Of a DNA stretch of 48,816 bases, positions 1 to 9,312 are shown piece by piece; the stretch's first letter is position 1; the number at the start of each line of letters is the position of its first letter. A program made the translations under genes and the position numbers. The stretch comes from Bacteroidales bacterium (GTDB taxonomy: Bacteria; Bacteroidota; Bacteroidia; Bacteroidales; UBA932): contig JAUYTX010000040.1 of the NCBI GenBank assembly GCA_030695025.1, positions 1-48,816 on the forward strand, read 5' to 3'. The notes beneath the pieces are model-generated. The model did not search any database. It saw nothing but the letters and a program-made list of their open reading frames with translations, and had not been told where the DNA came from.

Positions 1-2538
1 TTTAAGTGTAAGCCTTAATCTTTGGCCGTACGGAATTGACAATACTTCAGGTAAACTTACATTTGTATATTGCTGATCATCTTTAGCATCGGCTTTTGTC
101 CACTCCCCGGTATCAAATTCAAGCAAATCATCAAGCCTCTCACTAAAGAGGTTGTACATAAGTCTGGAAACTGAACTTTTCGACTTGTCTGCAGGCACTT
201 GAGCAAAAATTGCTATCTCTCTTTCTGCTCTTGTCAGAGCGACGTAAGCAACGTTTAAATTATCAACATATGCTTTGACTTTTTCTTGAGAATACTCCTC
301 ACTGAAAATTGTGTTTTCCAATGAAGATGAATACTTTACAGGTAACAGAGGGATGTTTGAGAAAGGCTCTAATGTTGATTTGCACCACATAATCTGAGGG
401 AATAGACTTGTGTTTGCATGATCGAGTTCTGTTTCAAAAAAAGGAAGGATTACAACCGGAATACCCAAACCCTTTGCTTTGTGAATAGTCATTACCCTTA
501 TTGCATCTTGTCCAGAGGGTGCTGGTACTGACCTCTTCTTCCCTTTAATCTCCCACCATTCAATGAAAGAGGCCAGATCTGTTTTACCTGTTTTCAAAAA
601 ATCGTTAACAATATCCAGAAAAGACTGAATATATATCGCATCCGATTCGTCACATTCAGCCTGAATTTGCATCACGACGCCTTCACACAGCTCATAAAGG
701 GATGTGTATTGCATGTTATCCGCTGTATTAACCTCTATTGAGTTGAATTTTGCAATTGTATTATTGACTGAATCTTCGGGATTATTAATATATTTTAGGA
801 TGGTCAGTATTTTTCTGACAGCTGTTGATGATGAAACAAGCAAAGACTCCTCAGAAATAACCGGATAATCATTGTTGATTAAATTCTGAACAACCTTTTC
901 ACCCTCCTTGTTTGTTCTTACAAGTATGGTAATGTCTTTGTAACTATAACCATTTTTAATATATTTTTCCAATAGTGGAACTATCGCTGCAAGAGCTCTC
1001 TCTCTGAAGGAGTCTTCATCTTCACCTTTATCAAAAAATTTCAGATGAATGTGCCCTTTAAGAGAACTGTTTTTATCAGGTATCTGCTGAAATACATTGG
1101 AATATACCTCAGAAAATGCTTCAGAGTTAGTTAAAGTATTGCACTCTGAAGCAGCATATGTAAAAAAATCCCTGTTAAAGTCAACTATCTCTCTGGCCGA
1201 ACGCCAGTTATATTTCAAATCTGTCTCCTCTATTCTTTCACTATCAATATATTTATGAATGTCTCCATTAAGTAAGTTCCAATCAGAACCCCTCCACCTG
1301 TAAATACTCTGTTTGACATCTCCAACTATTAAATTATCATTCCCTGAAGCAAGAGAATTTTCAATAAGTGGTTTAAAGTTCATCCATTGTAAAAGAGAGG
1401 TATCCTGAAACTCGTCAAGCATGAAGTGGTCTATTCTGGTGCCTACCTTCTCATAAATGAATGGAGTATCACTGCCATCTATAATCTTACTAAGCAACTC
1501 TGTTGTTTCAGGTATCAGCACAAGGTTATTCTCCTTGGTGTATCCTTTTACAAATTTCTCAATATCAATCATCAAACCTAGAGTATTGATGTTTGAAAGT
1601 ACTGCTTTGGCACTATAATAAATTTTGGACTGATTATCAACATAATCAAGCAATTCAATACATGATCGGTTCAACCCTTCGTTGAATGCATTTTCTATTG
1701 CATCGCAAATTCCGGGATTCTCTTTTCTCATTGTTTTGTTGACCCAATTATCAAAATTATCCACCATATTCCGAAATCTTACCCCGGGCATTTCAAACTC
1801 ACCTACAGCGCATTTGTAAAAGTAACTTATGCCACTGGTTTTCTTATATGGGAAATCTTCTGCTGAAAGGTTAAAACGATTCAGAACCGTGATAGCCTCT
1901 TCTGCTATTCTTAAAACATTTAGGTCAAATCCTTTAATAACCTCTCTTAGTTGTATTTTAAAAGTTGCAAGTCTCTTTTTATCAAACGAATCGGGAAGCA
2001 AATCTGATTTTTTCAGTCTGAATGACTCTTTGAATATCTCATCTGCAAGTTGTTTGATGCCCTTCTTGAAGTTCCAGTCATCTCCTCTTTCAATTGCATC
2101 AAAGCTTACATTCGTAAGCCACTCCAAAAGGTCGGAGTTATCCGGTTTATCAAGATTAAGAATCATATTATCAATAGCTTCACTCAGAACCATATCCTGG
2201 TCCAGCTCTACTGTATAACTGTTGTTTTTTCCTATCTCTCTGGCGAATGCTCTGAGTGTCTGCTGAAAAAACCTGTCAATTGTAAGTATTGAGAATGATG
2301 AATAATCGTGCAGTATTTCTATCAGGCGTCTCCTTGCACCTGAATCTGAAAGAGATTCTTTAAACAGAGTCTCAACAACTCTTCTTTTCATCTCTTCGGT
2401 GGCCTTATTTGTAAAAGTAACGGCAAGAATGTTTCTGTAGGCCCTCTCCTTTTTAAGTAAAAGTGAGAGATACTCTCCTGTCAGGGTGTGGGTCTTTCCG
2501 GATCCTGCCGATGCTTTTATAATTTTTAGTTTCCCCAT
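1..2538 (-). CDS. AddA-like UvrD-family helicase/nuclease subunit (3' part missing)
   Basis: This is the N-terminal 846 codons of a superfamily 1 helicase; the frame stays open to the left edge, so the C-terminus is missing. I translated it by hand from the ATG at 2536-2538. It begins MGKLKIIKASAGSGKTHTLT, where ASAGSGKT is the Walker A motif, followed by AVTFTNKATEEMKRR (motif Ia of UvrD/RecB proteins) and FSILTIDRFFQQTLR. The start lies 11 nt after the stop of the AddB-like gene, so the two are co-transcribed. Together they should form an AddAB-type helicase-nuclease that processes double-strand breaks for recombination. The expected C-terminal nuclease domain cannot be seen. The family is clear; the symbol addA is inference because Bacteroidetes versions are divergent. 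Confidence 0.88.
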   Translation of the reverse strand, partial: MGKLKIIKASAGSGKTHTLTGEYLSLLLKKERAYRNILAVTFTNKATEEMKRRVVETLFKESLSDSGARRRLIEILHDYSSFSILTIDRFFQQTLRAFAREIGKNNSYTVELDQDMVLSEAIDNMILNLDKPDNSDLLEWLTNVSFDAIERGDDWNFKKGIKQLADEIFKESFRLKKSDLLPDSFDKKRLATFKIQLREVIKGFDLNVLRIAEEAITVLNRFNLSAEDFPYKKTSGISYFYKCAVGEFEMPGVRFRNMVDNFDNWVNKTMRKENPGICDAIENAFNEGLNRSCIELLDYVDNQSKIYYSAKAVLSNINTLGLMIDIEKFVKGYTKENNLVLIPETTELLSKIIDGSDTPFIYEKVGTRIDHFMLDEFQDTSLLQWMNFKPLIENSLASGNDNLIVGDVKQSIYRWRGSDWNLLNGDIHKYIDSERIEETDLKYNWRSAREIVDFNRDFFTYAASECNTLTNSEAFSEVYSNVFQQIPDKNSSLKGHIHLKFFDKGEDEDSFRERALAAIVPLLEKYIKNGYSYKDITILVRTNKEGEKVVQNLINNDYPVISEESLLVSSSTAVRKILTILKYINNPEDSVNNTIAKFNSIEVNTADNMQYTSLYELCEGVVMQIQAECDESDAIYIQSFLDIVNDFLKTGKTDLASFIEWWEIKGKKRSVPAPSGQDAIRVMTIHKAKGLGIPVVILPFFETELDHANTSLFPQIMWCKSTLEPFSNIPLLPVKYSSSLENTIFSEEYSQEKVKAYVDNLNVAYVALTRAEREIAIFAQVPADKSKSSVSRLMYNLFSERLDDLLEFDTGEWTKADAKDDQQYTNVSLPEVLSIPYGQRLRLTLK

Positions 2539-2549
2539 ATCACAACTGT

Positions 2550-5279
2550 TTAGTAACAAATTGGAGAGTATGGACACCATTCACATGTTCTGGTTCCTCT
2601 GTTTCTGTAGAAACTTATTTCAGAGCTAAATATTTCTTTAACAAGCAATTTAAGCCTCTCCTTATATTGCTCTACCTCTGTCTCATCTACAATTTTCTCA
2701 TCACCACGGTTATTTTTGCTGATGTTTCTCAATATGTACGGAGCTAGTTTAACAGGTTGCTTCTCATCCAGAAGCATAGCATAGAACAACATTTGGAATG
2801 CTATCTTGTTTTTATTGAATTTTTTCTGGTCAAACAGCTCTTCAAGATTTGAGTATTTTATCTCTCCTTTGCCGGTCTTGTAATCAACTATTCGCTTAAT
2901 TCCTTCAATCCTGTCAATTCTGTCAATAAAGCCCTTAAGTGCAACCACTTTGCCATCTTCAAGAATAAGCTTTGATATGACTCTTTTTTCTGAATCTGTA
3001 TACTCAAATGGGGCAAGTGACAAATCAAATTCGAGAGTAAGTTGGACATACTTGTGAATAAGCCTTTTAATCAGCAAATTATAACCTTTAAACTCTCTTA
3101 AATTTCGATATTCTAAAAATCCTGCCTCTATAAGTTTTTCGATTTGAGAAGAGTCTTTTATCAGGGTTGTAATCTCATCTTTTGATAACCTTTTGCCCTT
3201 GAAACCAGAATAGAGTTTCTCCATTACAAAGTGGAATATTGAACCAAAATCATTTGATTCAATCTCCTCAGATATCTCATCATCCTCTTTTACACCCTCT
3301 ATATAAGAACAATAAAACTGCAACGGACAGAGAATATATGAACCCAAAGCAGTGGCAGAAAGCGATTTAGCCTGCTCTCCGAAAAATATTTTTTCAACCT
3401 TTTCTATGACCTGAGAGCTCTTTGCAATTTCAACTATTTTTTCAGGAGCACATTTTACTCTAAACGACGCCCTGCTCTCTTTTAAAGGAAGTTTATAATG
3501 ATATTTCATCTGCATGATAAATCTGCTCATCTCCCCGGTGTTGAGACCCTCAGTGCGTGTATCATATAGTAACCAGACGTTTTTTGCCCTGTATATTGAT
3601 CTGTAAAAATGGTATGAGGCAATTGCATCGTTGTACTCTTTAACCGGTAGAGAAAAACCTCTCCTAAGGTTGTAGGGGATAAATGAATTGGATTGTGAAG
3701 ATGATGGAAATGTCCCCTCATTTAATGAGCAGTATATAACATTATCAAAATCAAGTGCACGGGTTTCCAAAACACCCATAATTTGCAGACCCGATAATGG
3801 TTCTCCTTTGAAAGGAATTGAAACAGTAGATAGAATTTGGCTTAAAAGCCTGCCGAATGTGTCAAGCGACATAGGAATAAGTATCCCCGCTATTCTTGTC
3901 AGGGATACCCTTATATGATATATAAACTCCTTCTCAATTCCTTTGGTTTGAGAATTTTGCACTACAAAATCAAGTATCTCAAGAAGTTTAAAGCAAAAGT
4001 CTTTGGCAGAGGTATCCTTGCTTAGGTTTTCGGAAAAAATAAGTTTTAAAAGATGATCGTCTTCAAAGAAAGAGGGAGCGACATAAATCATATTCTGAGA
4101 TACAATTTTGTTGAGATGCTCCCTGGCACTCTCTTTACATATCAATTTTATATAATTATGTTTTAAAATGGGGAGAACTCTTTTGTAATAGTATGCCCCT
4201 TTGTCTTTAGTCAGCTCTGTAATGTACTCTATCAATGACATGATTGGAGATCCTTTGAGTGGATAACCCATAGTAACATTAACATCGGGGTATTTTTCGG
4301 GTATTGAATGAAGCATTGGCAGCAACATCTTTTCATCAGGAAGAACAACTGCATTTTCAATGGCATTTTCGCTGTTTTCCAATATTTCAGTTACGATTTT
4401 TGTTTGCATAACTGCCGATGAAACTCCGATTATTTCAATTTGGGGTATCTCGTATTTCTCGAAAAAAATCTCTCTTTTCGATGGGAAATTGGAGATATTT
4501 CCGTTCATAAAATGAGAGGCTTTATTTGAACTGTCAGTTATAAACTCTCCAAAATAGTCCCAGTAAAAATCTGCCTTGCCTTGTTTTTTGAGTTCTTTGA
4601 GGATCTTGTTTTCACACTCATTTAGTGCGTTTAACCCTACGAAAACAATTTCACGGTACTCGCTAAGTTTGTCAAGCAAAATGGTATTTTCTGCAACATG
4701 TCTGAAAATCATACCCTCGTAGCCACTCTTTTCAACCACCAACTCCTCTCTGAATTTAAGATACAACGGGTACAGGACCTGCCATAATGCTCTGAATTTC
4801 TGTTTTTTCTCACTCTCCCCGATAGGTAAAAAACCCTCCCAAAAACTCATAACTGCCTCAAGTTGTGTTTGAGTTAAAAAAGAGTAATCACTCTCAATCT
4901 CCTTAAGTTCTTTAATGTTAGCAAACAGAAGTCGTGCATCAGCAAGAAATTTGTCTGTATCGTTGAAATCATCAATAATTACATCTCCCCAGAAGACGAA
5001 ATCATCAAAACTCTCTTCGGTCCCTGAAATCTCTTTGTATATTCTGTATAATTTAAAGAGGGAATCCAGCCTGTCTGCCTCCCTCAAACCTGAGACAGAT
5101 ATAATAAAGTCTTTAATTGTGAATATTTTAGGAGAGAAAATAGGAGAATTTATCAGCTCTCCCAGATACTTTTGAAAGAAAAGTCCTGATCTCCTGTTTG
5201 GAAAGACAAAACACAACTCCCGTATTTTCGCCCCTTCGTCTTTATAAAAACGGGAAGCGATTGTTTGTAAAAATTTCAT
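2550..5279 (-). CDS. AddB-like PD-(D/E)XK nuclease
   Basis: A 909-residue protein partnering the AddA-like helicase directly downstream. The N-terminus has FVFPNRRSGLFFQKYL, typical of the inactivated helicase part of AddB. The C-terminal third is a PD-(D/E)XK nuclease: SATALGSYILCPLQFYC near residue 665, FGSIFHFVMEKLY, then GFIDRIDR and IVDYKTGKG carrying the catalytic Asp and the D-x-K pair. The final CEWCPYSPIC (Cys-x2-Cys-x5-Cys) plus the cysteine in ILCPLQFYC match the four ligands of the AddB 4Fe-4S staple. Role: double-strand-break resection with AddA. It follows pgi by 23 nt and probably belongs to the gpsA-pgi-addB-addA transcript. The fold is well supported; exact orthology to Bacillus AddB is inferred. 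Confidence 0.87.
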   Translation of the reverse strand: MKFLQTIASRFYKDEGAKIRELCFVFPNRRSGLFFQKYLGELINSPIFSPKIFTIKDFIISVSGLREADRLDSLFKLYRIYKEISGTEESFDDFVFWGDVIIDDFNDTDKFLADARLLFANIKELKEIESDYSFLTQTQLEAVMSFWEGFLPIGESEKKQKFRALWQVLYPLYLKFREELVVEKSGYEGMIFRHVAENTILLDKLSEYREIVFVGLNALNECENKILKELKKQGKADFYWDYFGEFITDSSNKASHFMNGNISNFPSKREIFFEKYEIPQIEIIGVSSAVMQTKIVTEILENSENAIENAVVLPDEKMLLPMLHSIPEKYPDVNVTMGYPLKGSPIMSLIEYITELTKDKGAYYYKRVLPILKHNYIKLICKESAREHLNKIVSQNMIYVAPSFFEDDHLLKLIFSENLSKDTSAKDFCFKLLEILDFVVQNSQTKGIEKEFIYHIRVSLTRIAGILIPMSLDTFGRLLSQILSTVSIPFKGEPLSGLQIMGVLETRALDFDNVIYCSLNEGTFPSSSQSNSFIPYNLRRGFSLPVKEYNDAIASYHFYRSIYRAKNVWLLYDTRTEGLNTGEMSRFIMQMKYHYKLPLKESRASFRVKCAPEKIVEIAKSSQVIEKVEKIFFGEQAKSLSATALGSYILCPLQFYCSYIEGVKEDDEISEEIESNDFGSIFHFVMEKLYSGFKGKRLSKDEITTLIKDSSQIEKLIEAGFLEYRNLREFKGYNLLIKRLIHKYVQLTLEFDLSLAPFEYTDSEKRVISKLILEDGKVVALKGFIDRIDRIEGIKRIVDYKTGKGEIKYSNLEELFDQKKFNKNKIAFQMLFYAMLLDEKQPVKLAPYILRNISKNNRGDEKIVDETEVEQYKERLKLLVKEIFSSEISFYRNRGTRTCEWCPYSPICY

Positions 5280-5302
5280 CTGAAATATCTGAATTACAGA
5301 GA

Positions 5303-6646
5303 TTATAATCTTCTCCTGAGCTTATCTGCAAGTTGTTCAAACCCGGGTTTATCCAGAAGTGCAAACATGTTCTTTTTGTAGTCTTCAACTCCCTGCTGGT
5401 CAAACGGATTAATATCAAGCATATATGCACTGATACCACATGCAAATTCAAAGAAATAGAACAGTGACCCAAGATTGAATTCATTCAATCTCTCAACAGT
5501 TATGGCAATATTTGGTACTCCTCCGTCTATATGTGCCAACCTTGTTCCAATTTCGGCCATTTTATTGCACTGTTCAACAGTCTTTCCTGATAAAAAATTG
5601 AGGCCGTCAAGGTTATTCTCGTTAGCACTTATATCAAAATCTCTGTCTGTATCAGCAATACTCAAAACTGTTTCAAAAATTATCCTCTCACCATCCTGTA
5701 TGTACTGACCCATTGAGTGAAGGTCTGTTGTGAAGTTGACAGATGCCGGAAAGATGCCCTTTCCCTCCTTGCCCTCGCTCTCTCCGAACAGTTGTTTCCA
5801 CCATTCAGAAAAGTAAGCCAATTTTGGATGGTAATTTACAAGAATCTCAATTTTTTTCCCATTGCCATAAAGTAAATTTCTTACGGCAGCATAACGAATA
5901 ACAGGGTTATCGGCACCACCTTTTTTGCAAAGAGTTTCCATTCTGACGGCCCCGGCAATCAGCTCCCTGATATTGAATCCGGCAACGGCAATCGGTAGAA
6001 GACCCACCGGTGTTAGTACAGAGTATCTGCCTCCAACATCATCAGGTATTACAAAGGTTTTATAACCTTCTGTATCTGAGAGTGATTTAAGAGCACCTTT
6101 GGAAGAGTCGGTTACTGCAACTACTCTTTTGGCAGTACCTGTTTTTCCATATTTCTTCTCATAGTGTTCTTTTATTATTCTGAACGCAACCGCCGGTTCT
6201 GTTGTTGTTCCTGATTTAGAAATCACAATCGTTGCCGACTCTCTCTTTTCAAGCAGATCCATTAACTCAGAAATATACTCACCTGAAAGATTTTGTCCTG
6301 CAAACACAATCGCAGGCCACTCGCGGTTTCCAAGCTGAAGACCAAAACTATGTGACAATGACTCAATTGCAGCTTTTGCCCCAAGATATGAACCTCCAAT
6401 TCCTATTACGACAACAACCTCAGCGATTTTTTTCCACTCGTAGGCTAAAATTTCAATCTCGCTAATTAGTTTTTCATCTGTCTGAGAGGGTAGGTTTAAC
6501 CATCCGGTAAACTCTGCACCCCTGCCTTTGCCTGATAAAAGCGTGTCAAATGACGAGAGTGCATCCGTAACCGATTCGGCATACTCCTTATCTGTAAAGA
6601 AGGGCTTAGCACCTTTTAAATCTATTTGGATAACATTCTCTATCAT
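5303..6646 (-). CDS. pgi: glucose-6-phosphate isomerase
   Basis: A 447-residue cytoplasmic enzyme interconverting glucose-6-phosphate and fructose-6-phosphate. The length fits the short bacterial form of the family. Diagnostic segments are VVVIGIGGSYLGAKAAIE, the phosphate-binding VISKSGTTTEPAVAFR, GGRYSVLTPVGLLP (family signature) and FPASVNFTTDLHSMGQY. The gene starts 5 nt after the gpsA stop and is followed by the AddB-like gene at 23 nt, giving a four-gene minus-strand cluster. No promoter is evident in the 5-nt gap, so expression is probably from the promoter in front of gpsA. Nothing unusual is seen in the catalytic segments. Confidence 0.97.
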   Translation of the reverse strand: MIENVIQIDLKGAKPFFTDKEYAESVTDALSSFDTLLSGKGRGAEFTGWLNLPSQTDEKLISEIEILAYEWKKIAEVVVVIGIGGSYLGAKAAIESLSHSFGLQLGNREWPAIVFAGQNLSGEYISELMDLLEKRESATIVISKSGTTTEPAVAFRIIKEHYEKKYGKTGTAKRVVAVTDSSKGALKSLSDTEGYKTFVIPDDVGGRYSVLTPVGLLPIAVAGFNIRELIAGAVRMETLCKKGGADNPVIRYAAVRNLLYGNGKKIEILVNYHPKLAYFSEWWKQLFGESEGKEGKGIFPASVNFTTDLHSMGQYIQDGERIIFETVLSIADTDRDFDISANENNLDGLNFLSGKTVEQCNKMAEIGTRLAHIDGGVPNIAITVERLNEFNLGSLFYFFEFACGISAYMLDINPFDQQGVEDYKKNMFALLDKPGFEQLADKLRRRL

Positions 6647-6651
6647 AGCAA

Positions 6652-7665
6652 TTACTGTAAATTTTCTGAAAGCTGTTTAATTACATAAGCAGGATATTTT
6701 TGCTCATAGAGGATCTTGTACATTGCCTCAGCAATAGGCATATGAACATTATATTTTCTATTTATCTCATAAATGCATTTTGTTGCATAGTAACCCTCTG
6801 CAACCATATTCATTTCAACCTGTGCAGACTGAACTGAGTAGCCCTTTCCGATCATGCTTCCAAATGTTCTGTTACGGCTGAATTGAGAATAACACGTAAC
6901 CAGAAGATCACCAAGGTAAGCAGAGGTTGATGTTCTCCGTGCAGAGTCCGGATGGGATGCGTGAAGAAAATCTCTCATCTCATGAAAGCTACTGGTTATC
7001 AAAACTGCCATAAAATTATCACCATATGAAAGTGAATGGCAAACACCTGAAGCGACTGCGTAGATGTTTTTAAGTACTGCAGCGTATTCTACCCCATAAA
7101 TATCTGTTCCCGGAACTGTCTTGATATAATTGCAGGCAAAAACATCGCACAGAGATCTGGCAACCTCTATATATTTACTTGAAAGTGTAAGATATGAGAG
7201 TTTTTCCATGGCTACCTCTTCGGCATGGCACGGTCCGCTAACGATTCCAATTTTACCGAAAGAGATGTTAAATTTTACATGGAAGTACTCGGCAATGGTT
7301 ATGTTTTCTTCAGGAATCATCCCCTTTATTGCACTGATAATGAACTTATCCTTGAAGGAGCGTTTTATGAGTGCAGCTTCGGAAAGGAAATATGCTGAGG
7401 GGACGCAGAATACGAGCACATCAGCCGAATCAATAATCTCATTAATGTCTGAGCTGAAGATTATCCTCTCCGGATCAAATTTAAAAGCTTGAAGGTAATA
7501 AGGGTTGTGATAGGATTTTTTCATCTGGTCTATCATCTCGTCATCCCTTACGTACCAGGATATCTTCTCCTGGTTGTTAAGCAACAGTTTGGAAAGGGCC
7601 GTTGCCCAGCTGCCACTCCCAATCATGGCATATCTGAGGCCCTCCCTTTCAAAAAAATTATCCAT
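6652..7665 (-). CDS. gpsA: NAD(P)H-dependent glycerol-3-phosphate dehydrogenase
   Basis: A 337-residue enzyme that reduces dihydroxyacetone phosphate to sn-glycerol-3-phosphate, the backbone of phospholipids. The dinucleotide-binding loop reads MIGSGSWATALSKLL, a slight variant of the usual GxGxWGTAL because Ala replaces Gly. Other family segments are VFCVPSAYF, ISAIKGM, GIVSGPCHAEEVA (substrate site), AVLKNIYAVASG with the catalytic Lys, and RNRTFG. It is the first gene of the gpsA-pgi-addB-addA cluster. A TATATTTG box lies about 35 nt upstream of the start and is divergent from the mqnC promoter. The ATG at 7665 gives a standard N-terminus. Confidence 0.96.
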   Translation of the reverse strand: MDNFFEREGLRYAMIGSGSWATALSKLLLNNQEKISWYVRDDEMIDQMKKSYHNPYYLQAFKFDPERIIFSSDINEIIDSADVLVFCVPSAYFLSEAALIKRSFKDKFIISAIKGMIPEENITIAEYFHVKFNISFGKIGIVSGPCHAEEVAMEKLSYLTLSSKYIEVARSLCDVFACNYIKTVPGTDIYGVEYAAVLKNIYAVASGVCHSLSYGDNFMAVLITSSFHEMRDFLHASHPDSARRTSTSAYLGDLLVTCYSQFSRNRTFGSMIGKGYSVQSAQVEMNMVAEGYYATKCIYEINRKYNVHMPIAEAMYKILYEQKYPAYVIKQLSENLQ

Positions 7666-7699
7666 TACAAATCAACGGTTTTAATCTAGGTTTAATTTA

Positions 7700-7707
7700 C
7701 AAATATA
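7700..7707 (-). promoter_or_regulatory. -7 box for gpsA
   Basis: The minus strand reads TATATTTG, an exact match to the Bacteroidetes TAnnTTTG -7 element, 35 nt before the gpsA ATG. No clear -33 TTTG is visible. It sits back-to-back with the mqnC promoter. Confidence 0.45.
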
Positions 7708-7712
7708 CCCTT

Positions 7713-7747
7713 TTTGTAACATAATCTAAATAAATCTTATACTTTTG
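7713..7747 (+). promoter_or_regulatory. promoter for mqnC
   Basis: A TACTTTTG -7 box at 7740-7747 is preceded by TTTG at 7713-7716, with 23 nt between them, slightly longer than the usual 19-21. The ATG follows 13 nt after the box, so the leader would be very short. Confidence 0.5.
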
Positions 7748-7760
7748 CGTTATATCATAA

Positions 7761-8864
7761 ATGACGAATATGGAGCTGAATATACTGTACAATAAAGCAA
7801 TTGAGGGAAAAGAAATCACTTGTGAAGAGGCTCTTTTTCTTTATGAAAGTGCACCCCTGAATGAACTGCTAAACCTTGCAAATAAAATCAGATTCATATT
7901 AAATCCGGGGAATAAAGTCAGTTGGCAAATTGACAGAAATGTTAATTATACCAATGTTTGTATTTCTGGTTGTAAATTCTGCAATTTCCATTGCAAAATA
8001 TCCAGAAGAGATGTTTCATATATAACAACACCAAAGGAGTACCAAAATAAAATTGACGAACTGTTCAGATACGGTGGAGATCAACTTCTTCTTCAGGGGG
8101 GGCTTCATCCTGAATTGGATATTATATTCTACGAAGAGCTTTTCCGCAGATTAAAAAGAGATTACCCTACACTTAAACTTAACGCATTAGGCCCTCCAGA
8201 GGTCTTTCATATTGCCCGAGTCAGCAATCTAACCATTGAAGAGACTTTAAAAAGGCTTATCGATGCAGGCCTGGATACATTACCCGGTGCCGGTGCCGAG
8301 ATACTTTCAGACAGAGTGAGAAAATTAATCTCTCCTGCAAAACCAGGAGTTAACGCATGGGTTAAGGTTATGAAGTGCGCTCATAATCTAGGGCTTGGCA
8401 CAACTGCAACAATGGTGTATGGTCATATTGAGACTCTAAAAGAGAGAGTTGATCACCTGATACTTTTGAGAGATATACAAAAGGAGAAGCCGGAGGGTGC
8501 TCCCGGGTTCAGGGCCTTCATCTGCTGGCCGATGCAAACAGAAGGGACAAAACTAGCTGAGATGGAACAGATGTCAGAAATAACTGCACCTGATGCCATT
8601 GAACATCTAAAAATGGTTGCTATCAGTAGGATTGTTCTTAACAATATTCCTCATATCCAGGCTTCATGGCTTACAATAGGGATGGAGACAGCTCAACTTG
8701 CCCTACATTCAGGGGCAGATGATATGGGCTCAATTATGATTGAAGAAAATGTGGTCTCATCTGCAGGTGCAGAGAACAGGACAGACGCGGCAGGAATTCA
8801 GAAGTCTATAAAAGAGGCAGGGTTCGTTCCATGGCTGAGGAATCAGGATTATTCACCTCGTTAA
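7761..8864 (+). CDS. mqnC: cyclic dehypoxanthinyl futalosine synthase
   Basis: A 367-residue radical-SAM enzyme of the futalosine menaquinone pathway, which cyclises dehypoxanthine futalosine. The 4Fe-4S motif is CISGCKFC (Cys-x3-Cys-x2-Cys) near residue 67, after the family phrase NVNYTNVC. LLLQGGLHPEL and LPGAGAEILSD are typical of the MqnC/MqnE group. The C-terminal MIEENVVSSAGA fits MqnC, whereas MqnE usually has a VEEKI-type sequence here. It is monocistronic with its own promoter. The last 59 nt overlap the convergent rnhA gene. The UbiD-family gene at 34882 may provide a later decarboxylation in the same pathway. The alternative assignment would be MqnE, which I consider less likely. 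Confidence 0.9.
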   Translation: MTNMELNILYNKAIEGKEITCEEALFLYESAPLNELLNLANKIRFILNPGNKVSWQIDRNVNYTNVCISGCKFCNFHCKISRRDVSYITTPKEYQNKIDELFRYGGDQLLLQGGLHPELDIIFYEELFRRLKRDYPTLKLNALGPPEVFHIARVSNLTIEETLKRLIDAGLDTLPGAGAEILSDRVRKLISPAKPGVNAWVKVMKCAHNLGLGTTATMVYGHIETLKERVDHLILLRDIQKEKPEGAPGFRAFICWPMQTEGTKLAEMEQMSEITAPDAIEHLKMVAISRIVLNNIPHIQASWLTIGMETAQLALHSGADDMGSIMIEENVVSSAGAENRTDAAGIQKSIKEAGFVPWLRNQDYSPR

Positions 8865-9312
8865 TATCAGTAATGTAACCGTTATCAGGCGGCAGGTTTG
8901 ATATCATTGAAGCCTCAACGGCCAGTCTGTCACACCTCTCGTTTTCAAGATGACTACTGTGTCCTTTAATCCAAACAAATTTTACCTTGTGTTTTCTAAA
9001 AATTACAAGAAACCTTTTCCAGAGATCAGGGTTTTTTTTCTTTGCGAAATCTTTTTTCTCCCACTGAAACAGCCAACCTTTATTGATGGCATCACACACA
9101 TAAGAAGAATCGGAATGAACTGTAACTTCGGCATTGTCTCTCTTAACAGTTTCCAATGCAACAATTACTGCCAACAGCTCCATTCTGTTATTGGTTGTAC
9201 AACTGAAACCGCCTGATAACTCTTTATAATGTCTCCCTGATTTAAGGATTGCACCCCATCCACCCGGACCTGGATTGCCGCGAGCAGCTCCGTCTGTATA
9301 AATATTAATCAT
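8806..9312 (-). CDS. rnhA: ribonuclease HI
   Basis: Degrades RNA in RNA-DNA hybrids. All catalytic acidic residues are visible: IYTDGAARGNPGPGGW (Asp), TNNRMELLAV (Glu), VHSDSSYV (Asp) and NERCDRLAV (Asp). The frame can be extended upstream to a TTG at 9339, but the ATG at 9312 is preferred: it is preceded by GAAAGGAG and starts right at the conserved MINIYTDG. That ATG overlaps the pdxA stop by 8 nt, implying translational coupling. A C-terminal tail of about 35 residues follows the catalytic core, and its coding sequence lies opposite the end of mqnC. Confidence 0.94.
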   Translation of the reverse strand: MINIYTDGAARGNPGPGGWGAILKSGRHYKELSGGFSCTTNNRMELLAVIVALETVKRDNAEVTVHSDSSYVCDAINKGWLFQWEKKDFAKKKNPDLWKRFLVIFRKHKVKFVWIKGHSSHLENERCDRLAVEASMISNLPPDNGYITDINEVNNPDSSAMERTLPLL

